This document shows, in pieces, positions 34,204 through 43,003 of a stretch of DNA of 64,000 nucleotides (positions are counted from its first letter, which is position 1; each line of letters opens with the position of its first letter). The stretch is from Kuafuiihalomonas sp964473255 (GTDB lineage: Bacteria; Myxococcota; Kuafuiibacteriia; Kuafuiibacteriales; Kuafuiibacteriaceae). Location: contig CAYYOT010000001.1 in NCBI GenBank assembly GCA_964473255.1, positions 62,001-126,000 on the forward strand, given 5' to 3'. The translations under genes were made by a program, and so were the position numbers. Under the pieces are notes generated by a model. The model ran no database searches, had not been told where the DNA came from, and saw only the letters and a list, made by a program, of their open reading frames with translations.

Positions 34204-34604
34204 GGCTCCTCCGCGGATCGCTCCGAGAAGTACGCGTCCACCGCGCGGGCCAAGAGCGCCTCCACCTGGCGTCGGTCTCCTCCGGCCAAGACCCATCGGT
34301 CGAACGTCTCGCGAAGCCGGCGCGCAGCTTCGGAGTCCAAATGCGGTCGCCCGCTCCTGGGGATCGTGGAAGCGATGCGAGCGCCCGCGCCCTGCTTGAG
34401 CTCGATGAGGCCCTCCTCGGCGAGGATCCGGTAGGCCTTCGCCACCGTGTTGAGGTTGACACCGAGTTCCTTTCCGAGGGCTCTGACGCTCGGCAGGAGC
34501 ATGCCGGGCTCGACGTGTCCCCGGGCCGCCCGCCCGCGGAGCTCGTCGGCGATCTGACGATAGACCGGGACATCGGAGTCGAGGTCGATGGCCAGCGCGC
34601 GCAT
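34200..34604 (-). CDS. GntR-family transcriptional regulator, YtrA subfamily
   Basis: A 134-residue regulator. The winged HTH (residues 12-75) contains VYRQIADELRGRAARGHVEP, LPSVRALGKELGVNLNTVAK and GLIELKQGAGARI. The remaining 55 residues form a short helical dimerisation tail, typical of the YtrA group, which usually represses its own transporter or membrane operon. The ATG at 34604 was chosen: upstream in-frame codons only mirror the MFS gene. A CTGT-N6-ACAG repeat lies 11-24 bases upstream, a likely autoregulatory operator. The stop is fused to the start of the DUF1648 gene. Confidence 0.9.
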   Translation of the reverse strand: MRALAIDLDSDVPVYRQIADELRGRAARGHVEPGMLLPSVRALGKELGVNLNTVAKAYRILAEEGLIELKQGAGARIASTIPRSGRPHLDSEAARRLRETFDRWVLAGGDRRQVEALLARAVDAYFSERSAEEP

Positions 34605-34614
34605 GCACCGTACT

Positions 34615-34628
34615 CTGTATGTAAACAG
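34615..34628. promoter_or_regulatory. Candidate operator of the GntR/DUF1648 operon
   Basis: CTGT-N6-ACAG, embedded in an AT-rich stretch (CTCTGTATGTAAACAGTATA) that stands out in this GC-rich DNA. It lies between the MFS stop and the gntR start, 11 bases upstream of the latter. Position and symmetry suit binding by the YtrA-type repressor; no binding data exist. Confidence 0.5.
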
Positions 34629-34645
34629 TATACGGAGGGCAAGCT

Positions 34646-35932
34646 TCAGGTCGCGACCGCGGGAGCGGGCGCGGCCTGGGAATCGACGGACCGGGGACCG
34701 GACAGGCGCCGGAGGATCGCGACTCCGGCGACGCTGACCAGAGCGGCGGTCCAGCAGATCACGACGTACCGAGCACCCGCATGGGCCCACACGAGGCCGC
34801 CGAGGGAAGCGCCGGCCGCCGCACCGAGCTGGTTGGCGGCGTGTCGCAGAGCGGACATGGTCCCCCGCTCGCCCGGGCCGACGACCTCCATCGCGAGTGT
34901 GAAGAACGGGCCGGCGCGGATCGAGCCCGCCAGCATCAGCCCGAAGAACACGACCAGGCTGCCGAGGGCCTGAAACCACAGGGGACCGATGCCGTCATAC
35001 ATGAAGCCTTCGAGGGCCCGGCTCGGAGCGAAGGAAAACGGCATGACGACGAGCATGGCGATCAGGAGGGCAGAGCCGAGGGTGATGACCCGGACCCGGC
35101 CGAGCGCGTTCGCCAGTCGGCCGCTGAGTGGACCTCCGACCAGGAGTGCGGGGCCCCCCACCATGTACATGAGGCCGCGCTGGAGGGTGTTCATGCCGTA
35201 GGTCTCTTCGAGCCACGGGCTCGTATAGACGCTGAACATCGTCATCGCGACGCCGACGGACGTACTGAAGACCAGGATACCCAGGGAGCAGGGCGTGGTG
35301 ATGAGCGCCGTGTACCCGCGAACGGCTCGACCCAGTTCGAGGCAGTCGGTGCACTGCTCGAAACGCGCTTCGGGTAGCGTCGTGAAGAGGAGCAGGGCGA
35401 TCGTTCCGGTGGCGACTCCGAGGATGACGAACATTTCGCGCCAACCGAAGGTCTCGGCGAGCCACGCGCCGAGAGGAACGGCCAGAATGAGCGAGATGAA
35501 GAAGCCGTTCATCACCCAGCCCATCGCGATCGCGCGGTCCTTGGCGCCGAAGTGATCGCCGACGAAGCTCGTCAGCGAGGTGACGATCATTCCCGCGCCG
35601 GCGCCGGCCAAAAAGCGGGCTCCCAGGAGGCCAAAGTAGCTGTCCATGAATCCGCAGACCGTGGTCCCGACGGTCAACACCGCGATCCCCAGTCGAAGGA
35701 TGGGCCGTCGACCGTACCGGTCGGACACCGGTCCGAACAAGAGGGCGAAGGTCCCGGTCGAGACCGCATAGGCGGTGACCCACAGGCCAGCGACCTCGAC
35801 GTCGACCCCCAGGTCCCGTGCCATCTGCGGAAGGGTGGGGTTGATGACCAGCAGATCCGCGCCGGATACGAACATCACGGCCATGAGCAGGGCGATCACG
35901 ACCCGGTCGTTTCCGCTGGCTGCGCCCGCCAT
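34646..35932 (-). CDS. MFS transporter (drug/solute efflux type)
   Basis: A 428-residue inner-membrane protein with 12 predicted helices. VMFVSGADLLVINPTLPQMA, GPVSDRYGRRPILR (loop 2-3 motif) and LGARFLAGAGAGMIVTSLTS fit the DHA1-like efflux group. The substrate cannot be told. The ATG at 35932 (MAGAASGNDR) was chosen over a start 39 bases upstream. It precedes gntR by 41 bases on the same strand, but the operator-like repeat in that gap suggests the regulator starts its own transcript. Divergent from the YkgJ-Hsp70-ChaC operon (117-base gap). Confidence 0.85.
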   Translation of the reverse strand: MAGAASGNDRVVIALLMAVMFVSGADLLVINPTLPQMARDLGVDVEVAGLWVTAYAVSTGTFALLFGPVSDRYGRRPILRLGIAVLTVGTTVCGFMDSYFGLLGARFLAGAGAGMIVTSLTSFVGDHFGAKDRAIAMGWVMNGFFISLILAVPLGAWLAETFGWREMFVILGVATGTIALLLFTTLPEARFEQCTDCLELGRAVRGYTALITTPCSLGILVFSTSVGVAMTMFSVYTSPWLEETYGMNTLQRGLMYMVGGPALLVGGPLSGRLANALGRVRVITLGSALLIAMLVVMPFSFAPSRALEGFMYDGIGPLWFQALGSLVVFFGLMLAGSIRAGPFFTLAMEVVGPGERGTMSALRHAANQLGAAAGASLGGLVWAHAGARYVVICWTAALVSVAGVAILRRLSGPRSVDSQAAPAPAVAT

Positions 35933-36049
35933 TCGGGGGACGTGACATCCGTGGCCAGGGGCAGCAAGCAAAGCCTGGCGTCCCGGATTGATGCGGAAAG
36001 TTCGCGGGCGCTGGAGTCGCGTGAAGAAGTCCCGTAGCTTCCGTCACTC

Positions 36050-36550
36050 GTGGTCGGCGAGTCGGACCTCAAGGCGCTCTACGACCGGGTGGACCGCGCA
36101 ACGGCCCGGCTCTCGAATCTCCACCGGACACGGCTCGCGTGTCGGCGGGGATGCGCGAGCTGCTGTGTCGATGGTCTCACGGTTTTCTCCATCGAGGCGG
36201 ACAACATCCGGCACAGCCACGCGGAGCTCCTCCAGACCGGTGAGCCGCATCCGCCGGGGGCTTGCGCGTTCCTCGATGCCGCTGGAGCCTGCCGGATCTA
36301 TCCGGAGCGTCCGTACGTGTGCCGTACCCAAGGACTCCCCCTCCGCTGGGTCGAGGCCGAGCTCGGGGTGGAGCATCGGGACATCTGTCCCCTGAATGCA
36401 GAGGGGCCGCCGCTGGTCCAGCTGCCGGCGGACGCATGCTGGACGATCGGACCCTTCGAAGCGGAGCTCGCAGCACTGGAGGTCGACCGCCTCGGCCGAT
36501 GGCCGGAGCCGGAGGAGCGCATCCCCCTGCGTTCGCTGTGGAGCCGCTGA
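36050..36550 (+). CDS. YkgJ-family cysteine-cluster protein
   Basis: A 166-residue cytoplasmic protein with the YkgJ (CxxxCxxCC) zinc/iron-chelating signature: C31, C35, C38, C39 in CRRGCASCCVDG, with further Cys at 72, 81 and 91 (CAFLDAAGACRIYPERPYVC). The family's function is unknown; bound Zn or an Fe-S cluster has been proposed. GTG at 36050 starts the protein. The stop overlaps the Hsp70 start (TGATG), coupling it to an Hsp70-like ATPase and ChaC, which suggests a role in protein or thiol handling. Confidence 0.85.
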   Translation: MVGESDLKALYDRVDRATARLSNLHRTRLACRRGCASCCVDGLTVFSIEADNIRHSHAELLQTGEPHPPGACAFLDAAGACRIYPERPYVCRTQGLPLRWVEAELGVEHRDICPLNAEGPPLVQLPADACWTIGPFEAELAALEVDRLGRWPEPEERIPLRSLWSR

Positions 36551-38235
36551 TGTGGGCTTTGGACCTGGGGACAACCCACACCGCCCTCGCGCGATGGAAC
36601 GAGGGGCGCGGTCGGCCCGAGCTCGTGCATCTACCCGAGATCGGCCGGCAGACCGATCCCGAGGTTCCCGAAGAAGCCGCGCAGCCGACCCATCTGATCC
36701 CTACGGCGGTGGAGGCATTCGATCGCCTGAGCCTTTGGGCCCAGATCGGACGGTGGCGTCCGGTCCAGCGACGGGTCTTGCTCGGACGCCAGGCCTTCAT
36801 CGGACGGCAGGCGTGGGAACGGTACCGCAAGGAGCCGCGGGTCAGCTTCAGCTCCGGCTTCAAGCCGAGCCTCTCCACGGCGCCCCTCCGGACCGTGGCC
36901 CGGTCCGGTGGGGTTGCTCTGTCGGCGCGCGACGTCACCCGTCTCTTTCTCCGAGAGCTCCTGGCCGAAGTGCAGACGGTTTCTGGTCGTCGCATCCGCG
37001 ATCTCGCGGTGACCAGCCCGGTCGACGCTTACGAGGGCTACCGAGCCGAACTCGCGTCCGTTCTGTCCGACCTCGGTGTCGACCGCCTGAGCTTCATCGA
37101 TGAGCCGGTGGCGGCAGCCCTTGGCTACGACATCGCCCCCGCCCGGGACCGCACGGTGTTGGTCGTCGACTTCGGTGGCGGCACCCTCGACGTCGCCCTG
37201 GTCGAGCTGACCGCCAAAGGCGTCGAGGAGGGGCAAGGCACCGTCTTGGGCAAAGCTGGCCGTCCGATCGGCGGACAGCTGGTGGACCGGTGGCTTCTCG
37301 AGGACGCCTGCGCGCGTCTGGACTACCGCGTGGACGAGCGTCGGCTGAACGACGAGTCGAGCGAGTGGACCCGGCAGATGCTCGATGAAGCATGTCGTGT
37401 AAAGGAACGCCTCTTCTTTCGCGACCAGGTCACGATGGTGACCCTTCCGCCGGACGAGCTTCATCGCTTCGACGAGCGCATGCGGGGTACGCGCGGAACG
37501 CTCAGCTACGATCGATCGGATCTGGTGCGTCTGCTCCGGGAACGTGGGCTCTACGATGAGCTGGGAGCCTGCGTCGACGAGTGCCTGGATCAGGCAGGTG
37601 CGGACGTCGACGACGTACTGATGGTCGGCGGTTCGACGCTGCTCCCCGAGGTTTACGGTCACATGGAAGAGCGCTTTTCCCGCAACAAGGTTCGAGCGTG
37701 GCACCCGTTCGAGGCGGTGGCGATGGGGGCGTGTCGGTTTGCGGTGGGCAAGGTGCAGACATCGGATTTCATCGTCCACGACTACGCATTCGTGACCCAC
37801 GATCTCGAGACGCACAAAAAGAAGTACGCGGTCGTCATCCCCGGAGGGACGCGGTTTCCCACGGTTTCCGACTACTGGAAGCGCCGTTTGGTTCCCACCT
37901 GCTCGCTCGGTGAGCCGGAGACGATGTTCAAGCTCGTCATCTGCGAGCTGGGTCGCGCGCGGTCGGGCGACCGACGGCTCACCTGGGACCAGCACGGAAA
38001 GCTCCACGTGCTGAACGCCGAAGGCGAGCACGAGCAGGAGCTCGTCGTCGTGCCGCTGAACGAGTCCAATCCGACGCTCGGCTACCTGCGACCCCCGCAT
38101 CCCCCCGACGATCGCAACCCGCGGCTGGAAATATCCTTTGGGGTCAACGCCGATCGCTGGCTTTGCGCGTCGGTCTTCGACCTCCGAACGCGACGGTTCA
38201 TGATGAAGGAGGAGCCGGTGGTGCGGCTCTTATGA
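36550..38235 (+). CDS. Hsp70-family ATPase, atypical (not DnaK)
   Basis: A 561-residue Hsp70-like protein. Phosphate-1 MWALDLGTTHTALARW at the very N-terminus, phosphate-2 VLVVDFGGGTLDVALVEL and the adenosine loop VLMVGGSTLLPEVYGHMEER mark an intact actin-fold ATPase. After about residue 400 the sequence departs from DnaK. There is no recognisable peptide-binding beta-sandwich or lid, only about 160 residues of beta-rich sequence ending in RRFMMKEEPVVRLL. No grpE or dnaJ is nearby. ATG overlaps the YkgJ stop; its own stop overlaps chaC (ATGA). A specialised chaperone or scaffold tied to its two partners is inferred. Confidence 0.87.
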   Translation: MWALDLGTTHTALARWNEGRGRPELVHLPEIGRQTDPEVPEEAAQPTHLIPTAVEAFDRLSLWAQIGRWRPVQRRVLLGRQAFIGRQAWERYRKEPRVSFSSGFKPSLSTAPLRTVARSGGVALSARDVTRLFLRELLAEVQTVSGRRIRDLAVTSPVDAYEGYRAELASVLSDLGVDRLSFIDEPVAAALGYDIAPARDRTVLVVDFGGGTLDVALVELTAKGVEEGQGTVLGKAGRPIGGQLVDRWLLEDACARLDYRVDERRLNDESSEWTRQMLDEACRVKERLFFRDQVTMVTLPPDELHRFDERMRGTRGTLSYDRSDLVRLLRERGLYDELGACVDECLDQAGADVDDVLMVGGSTLLPEVYGHMEERFSRNKVRAWHPFEAVAMGACRFAVGKVQTSDFIVHDYAFVTHDLETHKKKYAVVIPGGTRFPTVSDYWKRRLVPTCSLGEPETMFKLVICELGRARSGDRRLTWDQHGKLHVLNAEGEHEQELVVVPLNESNPTLGYLRPPHPPDDRNPRLEISFGVNADRWLCASVFDLRTRRFMMKEEPVVRLL

Positions 38236-38783
38236 AGATCCCCGACCCGCTATGGGTCTTCGGGTACGGGTCCCTGATCTGGAAGCCCAGCATCCCTTAC
38301 GAAGAAGCGCACTGGGCGCGCCTGACGGGCTTCGTGCGCCGGTTCTACCAGGGGTCGACCGACCATCGCGGCGTACCCGGGAGCCCGGGGCGGGTCGCCA
38401 CGCTCCTGCCTCAGCCACAGGGCTCCGTCGGGGGACGCGTGTTTCGCGTGCCCGATGACGAACGAACCGCGGTGCTGGCTCGTCTCGACCATCGAGAAAA
38501 AGGCGGTTACGCCCGCGTTACTTCGGACGTGACGGTCCTCGGAGCCCCGGACGGCGTTTCGTCCGTTCGCGCGCTGATCTACATCGCGACGCCCGACAAT
38601 CCCGAGTACCTCGGCGTCGCGGAGCCCGAGGCGATCGCTCGGCACGTCGCCCGAGCGTTCGGTCCCAGCGGGCGCAACGACGAGTATGTTCTGAACCTGG
38701 CGGAGGCACTTCGGACCAAGGATCTCCTCGACGATCACCTGGCCGACGTCGAACGGGAGCTCCTTCGCCTTCGTCGCGCGTAG
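38232..38783 (+). CDS. chaC: ChaC-type gamma-glutamylcyclotransferase
   Basis: A 183-residue cytoplasmic enzyme that cleaves glutathione to 5-oxoproline and Cys-Gly in characterised ChaC proteins. The substrate loop YGSL (12-15, within VFGYGSLIWKP) and catalytic Glu89 (DHREKGGY) are present, with DNPEYLGVAEPEAIARHV and GRNDEYVLNLAEAL as further family matches. ATG at 38232 overlaps the Hsp70 stop (ATGA). The last 49 bases overlap the convergent multicopper-oxidase-like gene. Glutathione breakdown coupled to a cysteine-cluster protein and an Hsp70 suggests a redox or proteostasis unit. Confidence 0.92.
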   Translation: MKIPDPLWVFGYGSLIWKPSIPYEEAHWARLTGFVRRFYQGSTDHRGVPGSPGRVATLLPQPQGSVGGRVFRVPDDERTAVLARLDHREKGGYARVTSDVTVLGAPDGVSSVRALIYIATPDNPEYLGVAEPEAIARHVARAFGPSGRNDEYVLNLAEALRTKDLLDDHLADVERELLRLRRA

Positions 38784-41395
38784 CCGAGGCCGCCAGCCAA
38801 CGCGAGGAGCAGGATGTTCGTTGAACCCCGGGGGCCGACGGTGCACCCGCCCGCGTCCTCTTCCGGAGCAGCCGGCGGCTCCGGTTCTTCCACCGTGCAT
38901 TCGGAGCTGCATCCATCGCCGTCGACCTGGTTCCCGTCGTCGCAGGCTTCGGTCGGCACGCCGACCAGTCCGTCGCCGCATTCGGAGAAGGTTTTGAACG
39001 AACGAAGGAGCTCGTTGTCGCCCGCCTCGAGATTGAGCGACTGGATGACGTAGCGGCCAACGTTGGACCCGAAATGGACGAGAACGCGCACCGCTTCGTT
39101 GGCCCCGACCAGTACCGTGTCCTTGATGCCTTGCTCTTCGGTCGCTGGTTCTTCCGGCTCACCGACCAGCACGAAGTCGTCCCCCGAGGTTTCGATGCCT
39201 TGACGGTCGAGGACCTTCATCGCCGTCCCGCCGACATGGATGGGATGAGCCAAACCGGACCGATTCACCAGCCGCCAGATCTCGGTGCTCTGAATCGGGA
39301 TCTCGAGGTCGGTGGCGGACTCGCCGTCGCCATCGAACATCCAGGCTCGTCCACCGCACGCGTCGTCCCGCGGCCGGAGGACGAAGTCGCGCGTCGTGGA
39401 GGCGGTCGAAGGGTCGGGAGCTTCGATCGCCCGGAGCGCGGCGGGGATCGCGATCGGGTTGGGTGTCACCGTGCCGACGTCGAAGCGAAGAACGTCGCGG
39501 ACCACGCCGCCATTGCCCGGGAAAGGCGCGGGTGCGCTGTTCACGAGGAAGAAGGAGTTCCCGAGGAACGGGCGGAACGTCACGCCGAGGTCGACCCTCT
39601 CGCCGGGGGCCAAAGTCACGGACTCCACCAGACGTCGCTCCGAGAAGAGACCCTGGTCGCTTCCGATCAGCAAGAATGGGTGCCCATTGGAAAGCGACAG
39701 CTGCAGCGTTCGCGCATTGGCCGCGTTGAGGATACGGACTCGGTAGCGAGCCGGAGCGACGGCTACGTACGGCCAAGCCACTCCGTTCACGAGTACGGTG
39801 TTGCCGAAGAAGTGCTCGGTCGGCTCCTCGGGATAGTACAGCTCACCCTCCGGTGTGAATGTGCGGTCGTGGATGACGAGAAATAGTTCTCGCTCTCCCC
39901 CGGGAAGCCCGAGTTCGTCTTCAATACTATCTCTGAGTACGAACAGTCCGGTTAGGCCCATGTATTGATTGAGTCGGGACATTCCCTGGGCTCGGTCTCG
40001 ATACCAGAGCATGGCGGCCGGCTGAGCAACGGTCAGCCGCTGGACGATCTGCTCTCCGGGAAGAATGAAGGTATCGGCTTCCACCGCATCGGGCGCGATC
40101 AGGCCATGGATCAGCGGAAGGACCCGCGGTTCGTCGGCGCTGCCCGTTGGGCACTCCGAGACGGGAAGTGGGTGGTCGGTACGCGGAAAGCCTCGATCGT
40201 TGCGCAAGTCGTTCACCCAGGCGATGTCGATTTCTTCTCCAGTCCGAGCTTCGATCATCGGACCAGGGAAGCTCGTGCCGGTACCATCGTCGATGCCCCA
40301 CACCGTGGTCTCGGGCAGGTCTCGATGCAGCCGTTGCTTGGTCTGGCGGATCACCAGTCGGTAGCTCGTCGCACCGAGCGTCGATGTGGGAACCGCGGTA
40401 CGGAGCGTGGGGAGTTCATCGACGTAGGGCTCGAGGATGGGATGGCAAGGGTTGGGGTCACACATCGCTTCGGTCCCGAGGTACACGCCCTCCGCGGCAT
40501 CGCAGTCCTCCCGCGTGCCCGCCTCGCACAGCGCATCGGCTGTGGGCAGGCAGCAGGCTCCCGTGGGCTGCGGACACGGGTTGGGAAAGCACTGGGCGCC
40601 TTCGCCCTGAAACGTTTCTCCGCAGGTCTCGGCCGTGCCGACCGTGCATCGCCCCGAGGCCTGACAGCACGCTCCGGCGCCGGGCGGAGGCGTGAACTCG
40701 ATGGTCAACAGAGGCTCGATTCCCTCGAGGTCCGGCTGCCGACTGTGAAAGGCTTTGGTCGTCGTGGGCGAGTCTTCCCGGCCGATGAGCACCCAGCCGT
40801 GATTCGAATCGGGGTCGGAGACCCAGGTCTCGATGTCGGCCAACATCCCGTCGGAAGTCCAAACGACGTCCTCCTCGGTCTGACCCGCGATGGTCGAGGC
40901 CCTCGGCTCCGGAAGATAGTCACCGCCGGGCGACGACCACAGCGCACCGTTGAAGGATGCATAGATCCACGTGGAATCCCGCCGGCGGGCCGCGGTTCCC
41001 TGTCCGCCTCCCGACCCGCGTCCCGGGGCCGGACCTTCCGTCCAGGGCGTGGTGACCGTGTGGAGCGAGACGGGCATGTCGTCGGCCACCGTCCGCGCTA
41101 CCCGGAGTCGGAGCTCGACCCGATGAATGTCGGATTGGACGGGCACGGCGGCGGAAACGTCGAAAGTGATCAGGGTCCTTCGCGCGTACCCGTCGTTCGT
41201 CGCGCCCACGAAGAGGCGCGGGCCACTCCCATTCGCGAATTCGGTACCTTCTTCGAAGATGGTCGCGTCGGCGCTGGGACCGATGACGACCGTATCGGCT
41301 CGAGCTTCCAGGGATGTTCCGAAAAGGCCTGCAGCCGTGAGCCAGAGGGCCGCACTCAGCTTCCGTGCGATAGTTTCTGCCGCTGAATATTTCAT
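38735..41395 (-). CDS. Multicopper-oxidase-like secreted protein lacking most copper ligands, MYXO-CTERM
   Basis: An 886-residue protein with signal peptide (to about residue 33). A DNRLRE-like domain (33-235) is followed by two Cys-rich CC...C repeats (242-317) and a CotA-like three-cupredoxin fold (320-805). A Myxococcus-type Cys repeat (806-836) and a Cys851/helix/RRRRR tail follow. The fold match to CotA is clear (LHRDLPETTVWG, VLVNGVAWPYVAVAPARYRV, IGSDQGL). Aligned by eye, most copper ligands are gone: CotA HLH is LIH430, WYHDH is WYRDR (464-468), HPIHLH is HPIHVG (717-722), and the HCH...H segment is IQSLNLEA (784-791). Oxidase activity is therefore unlikely; a binding or structural role is inferred. 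The ATG at 41395 gives a normal signal; a longer start lacks one. Confidence 0.88.
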   Translation of the reverse strand: MKYSAAETIARKLSAALWLTAAGLFGTSLEARADTVVIGPSADATIFEEGTEFANGSGPRLFVGATNDGYARRTLITFDVSAAVPVQSDIHRVELRLRVARTVADDMPVSLHTVTTPWTEGPAPGRGSGGGQGTAARRRDSTWIYASFNGALWSSPGGDYLPEPRASTIAGQTEEDVVWTSDGMLADIETWVSDPDSNHGWVLIGREDSPTTTKAFHSRQPDLEGIEPLLTIEFTPPPGAGACCQASGRCTVGTAETCGETFQGEGAQCFPNPCPQPTGACCLPTADALCEAGTREDCDAAEGVYLGTEAMCDPNPCHPILEPYVDELPTLRTAVPTSTLGATSYRLVIRQTKQRLHRDLPETTVWGIDDGTGTSFPGPMIEARTGEEIDIAWVNDLRNDRGFPRTDHPLPVSECPTGSADEPRVLPLIHGLIAPDAVEADTFILPGEQIVQRLTVAQPAAMLWYRDRAQGMSRLNQYMGLTGLFVLRDSIEDELGLPGGERELFLVIHDRTFTPEGELYYPEEPTEHFFGNTVLVNGVAWPYVAVAPARYRVRILNAANARTLQLSLSNGHPFLLIGSDQGLFSERRLVESVTLAPGERVDLGVTFRPFLGNSFFLVNSAPAPFPGNGGVVRDVLRFDVGTVTPNPIAIPAALRAIEAPDPSTASTTRDFVLRPRDDACGGRAWMFDGDGESATDLEIPIQSTEIWRLVNRSGLAHPIHVGGTAMKVLDRQGIETSGDDFVLVGEPEEPATEEQGIKDTVLVGANEAVRVLVHFGSNVGRYVIQSLNLEAGDNELLRSFKTFSECGDGLVGVPTEACDDGNQVDGDGCSSECTVEEPEPPAAPEEDAGGCTVGPRGSTNILLLALAGGLGYARRRRRSSRSTSAR

Positions 41396-41568
41396 GTTTG
41401 GCTCACTTGTTTCGTCTAAGTATCTATCAAGAATCGCACACGGGATCAGGCAACACGTGCGTGAATTCTCGCGAGCGCACGAGATATTTCGTGCCGTCGA
41501 GCGTGCCGGGACGGTATGAGCGCACCGAAAGCGGTTCACTGGGACCGTTTGGGGAGACGCAGAGAGAC

Positions 41569-42960
41569 ATGAAAAGACAACTCGGAATGGCCTTCGCCGC
41601 GGCCGCAGCATTCGCGTGCGGATCCGATGGCGATGGCGGCGACGTCACTTCGGATTCGCATCCGCTTTGCCGGGAAGACGCCGTCATTCCCGCCGACGAC
41701 TTCGTGCCCATTCGCGCCGGGTATCCGGCGCACGAGGGAGCTACGGAGCCACACGGCTACGAGGCCGTGCCGTTCCCTCCCGAGAACCCATATACTCAAG
41801 AGAAAGCGCTCTTGGGTAAGATTCTCTTCTGGGAAGAGCAGATCTCGAGCGACGATACGATGGCCTGTGGAACGTGCCATCAGGCCGGCGCCGGCGGATC
41901 GGATCCGCGGGCCGTCCTGGCCGCGCATCCGGGACCGGACGGTACCCTGGGGAACGATGACGACATCCACGGTGCGCGGGGCGTGAAGCGCTGCCAGATT
42001 CAGGACGGCGAAATCGTGCGGGTCGACGATGCGCTGTTTGGCTCCGACGTGCAGGCGACGGGTCGAAAGGCGCCCAGCTATTTGGACGCCATGTTCTACC
42101 CCGACATCTTCTGGGACGGTCGAGCAACGAGCCAGTACACCGTGCCCAACACGGGAGAAATCGCCATCGTGGCCGGGGGAGCGCTCGAGAGTCAGTCGAT
42201 GGGCCCCCCCACCAGCGATGTGGAGATGGCGTGTGAGGACCGGACGTGGGACGACATCGAAGCGAAGCTGGAGGTGGTCGTTCCGCTGCAGTTCGCGTCC
42301 GACCTGCCCGAGGACATGGCGGCCGTCCTGTGTGACTACCCGACGTACCCCGAGCTCTTCGCTTGGGCCTTCCCGGATGACCCCGTGGTGAGCGCGAAGA
42401 ACGTCGCTTTCGCCATCGCCACCCATGAGCGAACCCTGGTCTCGAATGAGACCCCATGGGACCGCTTCATGGCGGGCGATGAAACGGCACTGACCGGTGC
42501 GGCCAAGCGCGGTTGGGAAATCTACGAGGATCGCGGCAAGTGCCAGCGATGCCACGTCCCGCCGTCGTTTCACGGCGACGTCGACGACAACTTCTTCGCC
42601 AACCTCGGCCTCGTCGACGCGAGCTTCGACACCGGTCGGCAGCAGCACACCGGTGATCCCTTGGATCGAGGCAAGTTCAAGACGCCGACCTTGCGGAACG
42701 TTGCGCTTCGCGAGGCAGGCGGACTGCTGCACGACGGTGCAGGCGCAGGCTCGAGCCTGGAGGAGGTCATGGACGTCTACAACGAGCCTCCAGCCCTCGA
42801 CACCAATACCGACGAGCGGATGCTCGCCGACGAAGAGCTCGAGCTGACCGACGAGGAGATCGCGGACATCATCGAGTTCATGCGTACCGGCCTGACCGAT
42901 CCCCGGGTCGAAACCGAGTCCTACCCCTTCGACCGGCCGACCCTCGGCAGCGAGCGCTAG
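41569..42960 (+). CDS. Di-heme cytochrome c peroxidase-like lipoprotein (MauG/CcpA family)
   Basis: A 463-residue periplasmic or cell-surface lipoprotein. The signal ends at lipobox AFAC (Cys17) followed by GSDGDGGD. Two c-type heme sites: CGTCH (100-104) and CQRCH (325-329). KTPTLRNVALREAGGLLHDG is the usual late motif around the second heme. Family members reduce H2O2 or, as MauG, oxidise protein side chains; the substrate here is unknown. The ATG at 41569 follows GAGACGCAGAGAGA and gives the lipoprotein signal; a longer in-frame start has none. It is divergent from the copper-stripped multicopper-oxidase-like gene across 173 bases, so shared control is possible. Confidence 0.9.
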   Translation: MKRQLGMAFAAAAAFACGSDGDGGDVTSDSHPLCREDAVIPADDFVPIRAGYPAHEGATEPHGYEAVPFPPENPYTQEKALLGKILFWEEQISSDDTMACGTCHQAGAGGSDPRAVLAAHPGPDGTLGNDDDIHGARGVKRCQIQDGEIVRVDDALFGSDVQATGRKAPSYLDAMFYPDIFWDGRATSQYTVPNTGEIAIVAGGALESQSMGPPTSDVEMACEDRTWDDIEAKLEVVVPLQFASDLPEDMAAVLCDYPTYPELFAWAFPDDPVVSAKNVAFAIATHERTLVSNETPWDRFMAGDETALTGAAKRGWEIYEDRGKCQRCHVPPSFHGDVDDNFFANLGLVDASFDTGRQQHTGDPLDRGKFKTPTLRNVALREAGGLLHDGAGAGSSLEEVMDVYNEPPALDTNTDERMLADEELELTDEEIADIIEFMRTGLTDPRVETESYPFDRPTLGSER

Positions 42961-43003
42961 TCCGCGCACAATTGGCGCAAGCTTTCCTTCGCCCCGAGGT
43001 TGG

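Noticed and set aside
36631..38100. Minus-strand frame opposite the Hsp70 gene
   Set aside because: No family motif and the opposite strand has intact Hsp70 signatures.
36550..38235. Annotation as DnaK
   Set aside because: The ATPase half fits, but the substrate-binding half of DnaK is not recognisable and no grpE or dnaJ is adjacent.
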